Part shown: piece after piece, positions 35,495-43,683 of the stretch
How the letters are laid out: each line of letters begins with the position of its first letter
How positions within the stretch are numbered: position 1 is the stretch's first letter
DNA from: Thermodesulfobacteriota bacterium
GTDB lineage: Bacteria; Desulfobacterota; Syntrophorhabdia; Syntrophorhabdales; JANXAF01
Length of the DNA: 64,000 bases
Reading direction: 5' to 3'
Assembly (NCBI GenBank): GCA_025062045.1
Contig: JANXAF010000001.1
Span: forward strand, 205,256-269,255
Position numbers and translations under genes: made by a program
Notes under the pieces: generated by a model
What the model saw: the letters and a program-made list of their open reading frames with translations, nothing else
What the model was told of the DNA's origin: nothing
The model's database searches: none

Positions 35495-37424
35495 GTATCG
35501 CTTTCTCCATCCTTTTTATCATGTCTTTGATCTTTTTCGCTCCTTCGTTCGTGAACTTTTGATCCTTGTAAACCACCATCTCTATTTCCCTTACAATTTG
35601 AAGAGCATGTGTCCTTATTTTTGGCTCCTTTATTCTTTCGGCCATATGTTCAAGCCCTTCATTAGTTTTTCTCGTGTAGCCAAGTTTTTTCAGTTTTTTT
35701 GTAAGATACAGGACAAGTCTTTTTTCTTTCGGTATTCTTAATATTGAAATCACATTCAGCGTTACAAATATGGAGGCCAGACCAAAAAGTGCAGTAATTA
35801 GAACAAAAATAAAGTCTTTTTTCTTTAAATCCAAAAAGACGCGCCTTATCAGGCTCGATTCGACTGTATTTAGTAGGTTTATCTGCTTCTCCAAGTCGTA
35901 GTTAATGAAAAACACAAGCCAATAATAATTTACTAAATCAAGAATCATAAAGGCCCTACTGAGAATTAAGGGATCATCTTTTGAAGCGACATTTGAACTT
36001 GGTGATGGGGTTGGATCGTATCTTACCCAACCTACCCCACTCACATATGCTTCAACCCAGCTATGGGCATCTCTGTTTCTCACTAAGTAGTACTTTCCTA
36101 TCTCGCTATACTCCCCACCTTTGAATCCAACAACAATTCTCGATGGAACACCAACAACCCGTAGCATAATTGCAAAAGCCGATGCAAAAAACTCGCAATT
36201 TCCTTTTTTCTTTTCGAATAGGAATCTTTCAATTGCATCTTCTCCAACTGGTAAATCATCCAATGAGTAGGAATACTCACCGGACGTAAGGAAGTTATAG
36301 ATTTTTTCTATCTTTTCTCGATCTGAGCTAAGACCCATACAAAGATCCTTTGCAACCGCTCTTATCTTAGGAGAAAGCCCGTAAGGAAGCTGCAAATAAT
36401 CCTTCAGATTCTTGGTATCATCCTTTATTACCGGTGTCAGCTCAGAGAGCACTTCATATCGTATCTTTTCGCCTCTGAAATCCAAAAGTGCAAAGGAGTA
36501 ATCATCTTTCCCTTTGGCCTCTTTTGAGATGAGAGCGACAGGTTTGTCTAAGGCAAATATATAAGGGGGTTCTCCATCAATAAAGATAGTCTGCTTGAGA
36601 AGTCTTCCTCCCTGATAAAGGTCGTACTTGTCTTTAGAGATCCTTCTTTTGACCCAGTTTTTTCCATCAAAATGATCAAGCACTAGACCTCTCCAATAAA
36701 GATACTCGTCCTCTAACTTTTCCATTTTTACACGGAATACAATTGATTGATCTTCTTGTATCCTTTCATAAGTACCTAAGGCTATATGCTCCTTTATCCC
36801 TGTTTTTGCTCTGTATCTGGCATCGAGAAAGGAAAAGAGCGGATACTCAGTTCTCGGGAGAACAAAAAAGAGTCCAAAACCCATAGCGATGGAAAGAGTA
36901 AAGATGAGAAAAGAGAAGAAAAAAAATGTCTTGAATTCTCTTAAAGGAATAGGGACTTTTGCCGTCTCTCTGCTTAAAGTTAAAAGTAAAACGGATGTGC
37001 TTAAAAGGAAAAACAGAATGAACATCTGGAATAAAAAACCTAGGTCAATTGCGAAGAGGGCTTTAGAGGAAAAAAGAAGGAGAGTAAGAACGTATATCTG
37101 CAGATAGTCCCTGAATCTTTTATTCTCTAGAAATTTTATGGCTGTAAGCAGAATCAAAGCGTTTACACCTTGATCGAGAACATTTTCGATATTAACTGAC
37201 ATAATCGAAAAGAAAAGGACCGATATCGAAAGAACGTTGAGTAGGAGGCGTGGGGGATAAAGCCTTTTCATATCGAAGTAATAAGAGGCCATAACGAGAG
37301 ATGATGAAAGAAAAAGATATTTGGTTCTTACGTGATTTGAGACATTAAACAACGTCAAAAAAAAGGCAAGATACGTAAGGACTTTTACAACTTTATCCGG
37401 TGCCACCTCTTTAAGTTTGTCCAT
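35472..37424 (-). CDS. TgpA-like transglutaminase membrane protein
   Basis: 650 residues. N-terminal block of about six membrane helices (DUF3488-like, to residue ~200), periplasmic transglutaminase core with a complete Cys-His-Asp triad (KKGNCEFFASAFA, NRDAHSWVEAYV, WVRYDPTPSPSS), then another helix and a short cytoplasmic C-terminal domain. With MoxR and DUF58 upstream it forms the common MoxR-DUF58-TgpA operon, whose substrate is not known. It overlaps DUF58 by 14 nt. Confidence 0.9.
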   Translation of the reverse strand: MDKLKEVAPDKVVKVLTYLAFFLTLFNVSNHVRTKYLFLSSSLVMASYYFDMKRLYPPRLLLNVLSISVLFFSIMSVNIENVLDQGVNALILLTAIKFLENKRFRDYLQIYVLTLLLFSSKALFAIDLGFLFQMFILFFLLSTSVLLLTLSRETAKVPIPLREFKTFFFFSFLIFTLSIAMGFGLFFVLPRTEYPLFSFLDARYRAKTGIKEHIALGTYERIQEDQSIVFRVKMEKLEDEYLYWRGLVLDHFDGKNWVKRRISKDKYDLYQGGRLLKQTIFIDGEPPYIFALDKPVALISKEAKGKDDYSFALLDFRGEKIRYEVLSELTPVIKDDTKNLKDYLQLPYGLSPKIRAVAKDLCMGLSSDREKIEKIYNFLTSGEYSYSLDDLPVGEDAIERFLFEKKKGNCEFFASAFAIMLRVVGVPSRIVVGFKGGEYSEIGKYYLVRNRDAHSWVEAYVSGVGWVRYDPTPSPSSNVASKDDPLILSRAFMILDLVNYYWLVFFINYDLEKQINLLNTVESSLIRRVFLDLKKKDFIFVLITALFGLASIFVTLNVISILRIPKEKRLVLYLTKKLKKLGYTRKTNEGLEHMAERIKEPKIRTHALQIVREIEMVVYKDQKFTNEGAKKIKDMIKRMEKAIPTSDQRS

Positions 37425-38187
37425 AAAGTGCGAGTTCCTTCAACATGGTCAAAGTTGAGTCCCTCGCATAACTGGGATCATAAATTCTTCCGTTTATCTT
37501 TAGACCAACCGGTCTATTATTTCTTCTCCCCTCCACTATTTCGTATGCGACTGCCTTTAGTCTTTCCTCTATGTCCTCTATAGGTACTCTATCAAAATCG
37601 ATAATAATTGGATGGTTATGGCTCGAAGCAACATTTTTGATTTTGAGTTGACCGGTCTTTGCCGATGCTTTCCAATGGACAAGTTTTATAGGATCACCGT
37701 GAACATAGTCCCGAAGGGATAGAATTTCATCGTCAAAACCGTACGGGCTCTGATATTTTGGGTCCTTTGAGTCCCTTCCTTCTGAACTAGAGCCTATGTC
37801 AGCCTTTTTCGGCTCGGGAAAGACTAGAAATTCTTTAACTTTTCCTATAGGCTTATACCTTGTGAAGAAGTTAAACGGGAATACCGACGAAAGATAAATT
37901 GGGTGCAATCTATTGAGTCCTCTTTTTTCGCATAGGTATGTGAATTCTTTTGTTTTTGTACTATTTCTTTCGATTATCGGAAACAGAATCTCTTTATCGC
38001 CTACATGAATTCTAAGAAGTAGGCTTGCGAGAAAACGTTTCTTGTTCATCACGGTTAGCCTTACGAAGAACGGTGTTTTAGCAAAGATTTCATCGGGAGT
38101 TTCAATCTTGATTTCGATTTTTTCTAGGTTTCTTTTTCCAAAAAAACCAGAAACTCCCATAAAGCCTAGAAGTGTGGCATCGATCAA
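37411..38187 (-). CDS. DUF58 domain protein; conserved N-terminus extends upstream
   Basis: 258 residues from a TTG start. The DUF58 core is clear (SPYGFDDEILSLRDYVHGDPIKLVHWKASAKTG). The frame stays open upstream to about 38331 and encodes FGLFYILFTILVGIVAINTG followed by NNFLYLI, which is the conserved DUF58 membrane hairpin. No ATG, GTG or TTG precedes that hairpin in frame, so the true start may be a rare codon (for example the ATC at 38275-38277, at the end of moxR, or that at 38308-38310, 8 nt after GGAG). Lies between moxR and the transglutaminase gene. Confidence 0.85.
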   Translation of the reverse strand: MIDATLLGFMGVSGFFGKRNLEKIEIKIETPDEIFAKTPFFVRLTVMNKKRFLASLLLRIHVGDKEILFPIIERNSTKTKEFTYLCEKRGLNRLHPIYLSSVFPFNFFTRYKPIGKVKEFLVFPEPKKADIGSSSEGRDSKDPKYQSPYGFDDEILSLRDYVHGDPIKLVHWKASAKTGQLKIKNVASSHNHPIIIDFDRVPIEDIEERLKAVAYEIVEGRRNNRPVGLKINGRIYDPSYARDSTLTMLKELALYGQT

Positions 38188-38276
38188 GTATAGGAAGTTA
38201 TTTCCGGTGTTAATGGCAACTATACCTACTAGAATCGTAAAAAGTATGTAAAAAAGTCCAAAAGTCGTTATTTTGA

Positions 38277-39200
38277 TTAAAGGGGTAGCGGGATCTCGGC
38301 GAGTAGCGATTTTATAAACTCCTTTCTGTTTATTCCCTCATATCTCTCTTTGAATATTAGTCTGTGGGGAATTACGTACTCGGCGAGCTCGCAAATGTCT
38401 TCTGGAATGACAAAGTCCCTTCCATGAAAGAAGGCGTTGGCCTTCGCAGTCTGAACGATTGTCAGGGCCCCTCTAGTGGATAGACCAACCTTTATGAATT
38501 CATGGTTTCTTGTGGCTTTTACGATCCTTAAAACATATTCCAGAATCTTTTCAGAGACGTAAATCCCTTTTTCGATTTCTTCTTGGATTGCGTAAACCTC
38601 ATCTTCACTGATAGTAGGTTCGATACTTAAAAGCTCCTCCCTTTTTCCCCCAACTCTTAAGATCTCCTTTTCGCTTCTTTCATCTGGATAACCTATTGAC
38701 AATCTCACGGTAAACCTGTCTAGCTGTGAGTCGGGAAGTGGAAAAGTCCCGAACTGTTCAATGGGATTCTGTGTGGCTATTACACAGAATAGCCTGGGAA
38801 GTCTGTGGGTTTTTCCATCCACGGTAACTTGGCGCTCCTCCATTGCCTCAAGTAGAGCACTTTGCGTTTTTGGCGGAGCCCTGTTTATCTCGTCACATAG
38901 AACAATATTGTTAAATATGGGACCTGGGTGGAACGTGAATGACCCTAAATTCTTCTCATATACAGAAACTCCGGTTATGTCGGTTGGTAAAAGATCGCTT
39001 GTGCACTGGATCCTTCCGAAACTTAATCCGAGACACTTGGCAATGGCTATGGCAAGTGTAGTCTTTCCAAGCCCTGGAAGGTCCTCTATGAGTAAGTGAC
39101 CCTTGGAAAAAAAGGTAAGAAGTGCAAGTCGAAGAGCCTTCTCCTTTCCGTGGATGTAAAAGGAGAGGCTCTTTATGATCCTTTCAATTGTTACGTTCAC
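38277..39200 (-). CDS. MoxR-family AAA+ ATPase
   Basis: 307 residues. Walker A IEDLPGLGKTTLAIAIA, Walker B IVLCDEINRAPPKTQSALLEAMEER, sensor 1 FCVIATQNPIEQFGTFPLP, then LDRFTVRLSIGYPDE. MoxR ATPases act as chaperones that activate metal centres or complexes; here with DUF58 and the TgpA-like protein. The start is a GTG at 39200 only about 3 nt after the predicted transcription start, so the message may be leaderless. Confidence 0.93.
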   Translation of the reverse strand: MNVTIERIIKSLSFYIHGKEKALRLALLTFFSKGHLLIEDLPGLGKTTLAIAIAKCLGLSFGRIQCTSDLLPTDITGVSVYEKNLGSFTFHPGPIFNNIVLCDEINRAPPKTQSALLEAMEERQVTVDGKTHRLPRLFCVIATQNPIEQFGTFPLPDSQLDRFTVRLSIGYPDERSEKEILRVGGKREELLSIEPTISEDEVYAIQEEIEKGIYVSEKILEYVLRIVKATRNHEFIKVGLSTRGALTIVQTAKANAFFHGRDFVIPEDICELAEYVIPHRLIFKERYEGINRKEFIKSLLAEIPLPL

Positions 39201-39209
39201 TCGCGGTTT

Positions 39210-39218
39210 ATTATAGCA
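39210..39218 (-). promoter_or_regulatory. Extended -10 promoter of the moxR operon
   Basis: On the minus strand TGCTATAAT is a perfect extended -10 element. A weak -35 (TTCGAA) is 18 nt upstream. The start site would be near 39203, almost at the GTG start codon. Confidence 0.55.
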
Positions 39219-39400
39219 CAGAGGGCAAATCTCTTCGAATTAAAGTCCCAGAGTTTAATTTTAGGAACTCATTTGTAGAGCTTGACTCTTAAAAGCGAAA
39301 AAGACGAACTCGACTTACAATGGAAAATGGCAAGTTTTTTAGATTCGAAAGTCCCATATTTGCTTTTTTCAAAAAAGGCGGCTAAATTACTCAAAGATCG

Positions 39401-39841
39401 ATGAGTCAAAAGATCCCAAAAACTATCTTTGTAGTCCTATTTTTCTTTTTTTCATCTATTTTCACTTACGCCCAAGACTACGATTCAGAACTCTCAAAGG
39501 CAAAAAAGGAGGATAAACCGGTCATACTTTACTTTTACAGCCGGTACTGTCCTATCTGTGACCTTATGGAGAGAAACGTTATACTAGACAAGACGGTAAA
39601 GAAGATCCTTGACAGAGACGTCGTCTTCGTTTGGGTGGATGGGGAAAAGAGGAAAGATCTTGTAAAAGCCCACGGAGTGTGGGGATTTCCGACCGTTCTT
39701 TTGCTCGAACCGGAAGGAAAGAGAATAGCTATTTTGCCGGGTTACGTGCATAAAGAGATATTTTTGAAAGTCTTAAACTACCTCAAAGGCAAACATTATA
39801 AAAAAATACCGCTTAAGGAATACTTGGCAAAAAAGGGATGA
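39401..39841 (+). CDS. Periplasmic thioredoxin-like protein
   Basis: 146 residues with signal peptide MSQKIPKTIFVVLFFFFSSI and cleavage likely after TYAQ. Thioredoxin fold with the redox motif YCPICDLME and cis-Pro GFPTVLLLEPEG, like the C-terminal domain of DsbD. It overlaps the CcdA-like gene by 4 nt. Together they would pass reducing power across the membrane to periplasmic thiols, for example for apocytochrome c haem attachment, which fits the haem proteins in this window. The divergent 200-nt gap upstream shows no other gene. Confidence 0.88.
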   Translation: MSQKIPKTIFVVLFFFFSSIFTYAQDYDSELSKAKKEDKPVILYFYSRYCPICDLMERNVILDKTVKKILDRDVVFVWVDGEKRKDLVKAHGVWGFPTVLLLEPEGKRIAILPGYVHKEIFLKVLNYLKGKHYKKIPLKEYLAKKG

Positions 39842-40524
39842 TCGATGCTCTTTACTCTTTTTTTGCTGGTCTTTTGACTTTTTTTTCCCCTTGTGTCTTT
39901 CCCCTTTTACCTTCTTATCTCGTATTTATTGGCGCAATAAGTCTAGATGATCGATCTTCTGAGTTCATAAAAGGAAAAAAATCGATTTATCACACCTTAG
40001 CTTTTATTGCCGGGTTTTCCTTCGTATTCGTATCTTTGGGGCTTGCAGGTAGCGCCATCGGTAACTTCCTTCTTGCTTACAAAGAGTATCTAATCCTTAC
40101 CGGCGGGTTAATCCTTGTAATCTTTGGCTTTTACACGTTAGGGCTTTTAAAAGTTCCTTTTCTTTCACGTTACCTAGTTTTGGATATGAAGCACAAGCCT
40201 CATGGAATCCTTGGCTCGTTTGCCGTGGGAATTACATTTACACTGGGATGGACGCCTTGCTTGGGACCTGCGGTCTCTTCCGTTCTTATTTTGGCGATGA
40301 CAAGCGGCAGTACACTAAAAGCCGTTTTCTTTCTAGCCTTGTACAGTTTAGGTTTAGGAATTCCGTTTTTTATCTCTTCTTTTATTTTGGAGAGACTTCT
40401 CGCCTACTTTTCAAGATTGGCAAAGTTTACGAGATACTCGAGGTTCATTCTCGGGGTTCTCATCTTAACAATAGGTGCTACACTGCTTTTGGGGATCTAC
40501 CGCCCCTTTATTCCGAGACCCTAA
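39838..40524 (+). CDS. ccdA: CcdA/DsbD-type thiol-disulfide transmembrane protein
   Basis: 228 residues, six hydrophobic helices. The first helix has FSPCVFPLLPSYLVFIGA and the fourth GWTPCLGPAVSSVLILA, the paired Cys-Pro motifs of the CcdA family. Overlaps the thioredoxin-like gene; convergent overlap of 17 nt with the CDP-alcohol phosphotransferase gene. Confidence 0.92.
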   Translation: MIDALYSFFAGLLTFFSPCVFPLLPSYLVFIGAISLDDRSSEFIKGKKSIYHTLAFIAGFSFVFVSLGLAGSAIGNFLLAYKEYLILTGGLILVIFGFYTLGLLKVPFLSRYLVLDMKHKPHGILGSFAVGITFTLGWTPCLGPAVSSVLILAMTSGSTLKAVFFLALYSLGLGIPFFISSFILERLLAYFSRLAKFTRYSRFILGVLILTIGATLLLGIYRPFIPRP

Positions 40525-41104
40525 TGAGTTGGGTGGCTTTCCTTACAAATATGACCCTCTGTAACACGGTTATATGGGACAGAATTGCAAGTATAATCAC
40601 AATGTATTCGACTAAACCGAAAATCAGTCCAAAAATGAGGAGAATGGTCCTTTCAGGTCTTTCGAGAATTCCTGTGTTGCATGTGAGACCTTCGGCCTGT
40701 GCACGGGCTTTAGCGTATGGAATTATCGCAATGCCAATGCTCGCAACTATTGTGGCCACAACTGATGAAATCTCCCCGCCTCTGAGAAAATGTATTCCTA
40801 TTCCCGAAATGACAAGAAGATCGGTGTAGCGGTCAAGCACAGAATCAAGAAACCCACCAAAGACCGTGACCTTTCTTGTATTCCTTGCCAAGGCACCGTC
40901 AAGAAGATCGAAGTAGCCCGATACAATTAAGAAGATCCCGCCGATCTTGAGGTAATCAAATACTATTGAAAGGAATGAGAAAAGACCGAGCAAAAAACCG
41001 AATAGAGTAATAATCGTAGGGTTTATGTGTTTTCCTAAAAAGAAAATACGGAAAATTTTAATGACGTAGGGGTCGAGAGAGTGGCCAATTTTCGCACTCA
41101 GCAA
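40508..41104 (-). CDS. CDP-alcohol phosphatidyltransferase (possible inositol-phospholipid synthase)
   Basis: 198 residues, mostly hydrophobic. The family signature DGALARNTRKVTVFGGFLDSVLDR fits DGxxAR-x8-GxxxDxxxD. It lies 6 nt after the inositol-3-phosphate synthase gene, which points to inositol 1-phosphate as acceptor, giving a phosphatidylinositol phosphate-type lipid. The substrate is inferred from context only; phosphatidylglycerophosphate synthase activity cannot be excluded. Confidence 0.85.
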   Translation of the reverse strand: MLSAKIGHSLDPYVIKIFRIFFLGKHINPTIITLFGFLLGLFSFLSIVFDYLKIGGIFLIVSGYFDLLDGALARNTRKVTVFGGFLDSVLDRYTDLLVISGIGIHFLRGGEISSVVATIVASIGIAIIPYAKARAQAEGLTCNTGILERPERTILLIFGLIFGLVEYIVIILAILSHITVLQRVIFVRKATQLIRVSE

Positions 41105-41110
41105 AAGTGT

Positions 41111-42202
41111 CTATCTCTCCCTTTCTCCTCTTATAAACTCCTCAACCATTTGTTTAGCTACGCTGTCCGGATACTGCTTTATCGGATGTTTCATCGTGTA
41201 TGCAGAAATAGACTCCAACACTCCCCCTACCTTTCTGTCCCTCGCTACTTTACAACATCTTATGGCGTCTATTATACAGCCCGCGCTATTAGGAGAGTCC
41301 TCAACAGACAGTCTGAGTTCTAGACTGACTGGCACATCCCCGAATATCCTGCCCTCCATTCTTATAAAGCAGACTTTATTATCCAACTGCCAAGGGACGT
41401 AATCGGAAGGACCGATGTGGATATTTTCCTCGGGAAGAGGAATATCGAGTTGGGATTGAACAGATTCAGTCTTGGAAATCTTTTTCGATTTTAGCCTTTC
41501 CCTATTTAGCATGTTGAGGAAGTCAGTGTTACCTCCTGTGTTGAGCTGGTAAGTCCTGTCTATCTTTACTCCCCTGTCAGAGAAGAGTTTCATTAGCGTT
41601 CTATGAATAATCGTTGCTCCGATCTGTGACTTCACATCGTCTCCCACTATTGGGATATTCTTTTCCTCAAACCTTTTAGCCCAGGTCTCATCGGATGCTA
41701 TAAAGACTGGCATACAGTTTATGAAGCTGACCCCCGTTTTCAAACAGCACTCGGCATAAAATGTCGTAGCCTCTTCCGATCCTACAGGAAGGTAGTTGAT
41801 AAGTATCTCTACCTCTTTTTCCAAAAGAACCTTCTCAACATCCACGGGCTTTTCATCAGCCACAACAAAAGTTCTGTGGGGAGGATAGTCCTTCATATGT
41901 GGAGAAACACCATCGAGTACAGGTCCCATCATGACGATGGTGTCATATTCTGGAATATCCCTCGTGATAACCCTAGTACAGTTTGGCGGCGCAAATATGG
42001 CTTCGTGAAGAGGCTTTCCGACCTTTCTTGCGTCCACATCAAAGGCCGCAACAACCCTTATGTGTTTTGGTTCGTAACCGCAAATGCTGTAGTGCATAAG
42101 TCCTATCGGCTCATTTTGCGGGTTGGAATAGTAATGTATACCTTGGATAAGGGAACTGGCACAGTTACCGACACCAACTATTGCGACCCTTATCTCTCCC
42201 AT
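41111..42202 (-). CDS. ino1: Inositol-3-phosphate synthase (actinobacterial/archaeal type)
   Basis: 363 residues. NAD-binding opening VAIVGVGNCASSLIQGIHYY, then AAFDVDARKVGKPLHEAIF, NCMPVFIASDETWAKRFEE, VGDDVKSQIGATIIHRTL and QLNTGGNTDFLNM, all hallmarks of the Ino1 family. Converts glucose 6-phosphate to inositol 3-phosphate. In operon with a CDP-alcohol phosphotransferase. Could also feed an inositol-based compatible solute in a thermophile, but no cytidylyltransferase is in the window. Confidence 0.94.
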   Translation of the reverse strand: MGEIRVAIVGVGNCASSLIQGIHYYSNPQNEPIGLMHYSICGYEPKHIRVVAAFDVDARKVGKPLHEAIFAPPNCTRVITRDIPEYDTIVMMGPVLDGVSPHMKDYPPHRTFVVADEKPVDVEKVLLEKEVEILINYLPVGSEEATTFYAECCLKTGVSFINCMPVFIASDETWAKRFEEKNIPIVGDDVKSQIGATIIHRTLMKLFSDRGVKIDRTYQLNTGGNTDFLNMLNRERLKSKKISKTESVQSQLDIPLPEENIHIGPSDYVPWQLDNKVCFIRMEGRIFGDVPVSLELRLSVEDSPNSAGCIIDAIRCCKVARDRKVGGVLESISAYTMKHPIKQYPDSVAKQMVEEFIRGERER

Positions 42203-42227
42203 TTTTCACTCCTGATAGGATACGGTT

Positions 42228-42255
42228 TTTTAAATCATTTACAACGAAAAGTCAA
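42228..42255 (-). promoter_or_regulatory. Possible promoter of ino1
   Basis: On the minus strand TTGACT (42250-42255), 16-nt spacer, TTAAAA (42228-42233). The -10 is poor. The leader would be about 20 nt and includes CAGGAG. Confidence 0.4.
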
Positions 42256-42263
42256 AAATATGC

Positions 42264-42824
42264 TTAATCGACGACTCTGAATTTTCTTATCCCTTCTTCA
42301 TATAGGTCTCGCCCGTAAATATCATTTATTACGACAAGGGGCATCTCTTTAACCTCGAATACATAAATCGCCTCGGGCCCTAAGTCTTCAAAAGCAACGA
42401 GCTTTGATGTAACCACACTTTTTGAAAGTAAAGCACCCGCCCCACCTAACGCGGCAAAGTACACAGCCTTGTAGTGAACTATCGCTTTTTTAACTTCTTC
42501 AGATCTTTTCCCCTTGCCTATCATACCTTTAAGGCCCCGCGCAAGAAGCATCGGCGTGTAAGTGTCCATCCTGGAGCTCGTCGTTGGTCCGCAAGATCCT
42601 ATCACTTTTCCAGGTGGCGTAGGGGTCGGTCCGCAATAGTATACAACTTGTCCTGAAAGATCGACTGGTAACTCTTCTCCTCTACTTATGAGCTGAGCGA
42701 ACCGTGCGTGTGCCGCATCTCGCGCTGTAAATATCTTTCCACTGAGATATACCCTGTCTCCTGCGTGGAGATCACTTACTATTTCGTCCGTAAGTGGTGT
42801 CTCTATCATCTTTTTTTCTGCCAT
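42264..42824 (-). CDS. Class I fumarate hydratase, beta (C-terminal) subunit
   Basis: About 186 residues. MIETPLTDEIVSDLHAGDRV and VYLSGKIFTARDAAHARF open the domain; YYCGPTPTPPGKVIGSCGPTTSSRMD is the substrate-site loop and AALGGAGALLSKSVV follows. ATG 42824 with GGGAG is preferred to a start at 42917 that would lie inside the alpha-subunit gene. Interconverts fumarate and malate with the alpha subunit. Confidence 0.93.
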   Translation of the reverse strand: MAEKKMIETPLTDEIVSDLHAGDRVYLSGKIFTARDAAHARFAQLISRGEELPVDLSGQVVYYCGPTPTPPGKVIGSCGPTTSSRMDTYTPMLLARGLKGMIGKGKRSEEVKKAIVHYKAVYFAALGGAGALLSKSVVTSKLVAFEDLGPEAIYVFEVKEMPLVVINDIYGRDLYEEGIRKFRVVD

Positions 42825-42841
42825 TTTTGTCTCCCTTTGGG

Positions 42842-43681
42842 CTATATGATCCTTTCCCTTACTCTGTGGGCATGGCATTGTATTGCAACTGCCACAGGTA
42901 ACGATGCGATGTGACAAGGCATGGCTTTAATATGGACATCTAAGGCTGTAACTCTTCCTCCATACCCTTGAGGTCCAATTCCAAGCTTATTTATCTCATT
43001 TAGGATTTCAATTTCGAGCTTGGCTAAATAGTTATCGGGGTTTCTCACTTTATAAGGCACAAAAAGGGCCTCTTTGGCTAGAAGAGCGGCCATCTCAAGA
43101 TTGCCGCCAATGCCTATTCCAACAATTAAAGGAGGACAGGGATTAGGCCCCCCTTTCCTCACCATTTCGAGAACAAAGGCCTTGATTCCTTCTGCGCCCT
43201 GTGCTGGGGTGAGGACTCTAGCCTCGCTGTAATTTTCACTACCTCCTCCCTTCGGTAAAACGAGTATCCTTATTCTGTCTCCGGGTACTATTTTTTCGTG
43301 GATTATTGCAGGAGTGTTATCTCCGGTATTTTTTCTCGTAATAGGATCGCACGTAGAACTCCTAAGATAACCTTTTTTATAGGCCCTTCTCACTCCTTCG
43401 TTGATTGCATCCTCAAGATTGCCGCCAACGAGGTGGACATCCTGTCCTATCTCCAAAAAAACACATGCAAGTCCCGTATCCTGGCATATGGGGATTCCCT
43501 CTATTTCTGCAATCTCCGCATTTTTAAGCAAAGATTCTATGACCTCTTTGCCTATCTCCGACTCTTCGTTCATAATCGCATCTCTGAGTGCCAGTATGTG
43601 TTCGGAAGAAAGTTTCAGGTTTGCCTCTATAAAGAGGTTCTCAAGGGTTTCTGTAATAAGACTGACATCCACCTCTCTCAT
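42842..43681 (-). CDS. Class I fumarate hydratase, alpha (N-terminal) subunit
   Basis: About 279 residues. Oxygen-sensitive [4Fe-4S] fumarase: cluster Cys in IPICQDTGLACVFLEIG, STCDPITRKNTGDNTPA, and GGPNPCPPLIVGIGIGGNLE. Adjacent malic enzyme and beta subunit form a malate/fumarate operon. The ATG at 43681 is preferred; GTG 43687 overlaps the malic enzyme stop. Confidence 0.93.
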   Translation of the reverse strand: MREVDVSLITETLENLFIEANLKLSSEHILALRDAIMNEESEIGKEVIESLLKNAEIAEIEGIPICQDTGLACVFLEIGQDVHLVGGNLEDAINEGVRRAYKKGYLRSSTCDPITRKNTGDNTPAIIHEKIVPGDRIRILVLPKGGGSENYSEARVLTPAQGAEGIKAFVLEMVRKGGPNPCPPLIVGIGIGGNLEMAALLAKEALFVPYKVRNPDNYLAKLEIEILNEINKLGIGPQGYGGRVTALDVHIKAMPCHIASLPVAVAIQCHAHRVRERII

Positions 43682-43683
43682 TC

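Noticed and set aside
42842-42917. An upstream start for the fumarase beta subunit that reads through the alpha-subunit end
   Set aside because: The extra residues are the alpha-subunit C-terminus read in another frame and the family starts at the ATG 42824, which has its own Shine-Dalgarno.
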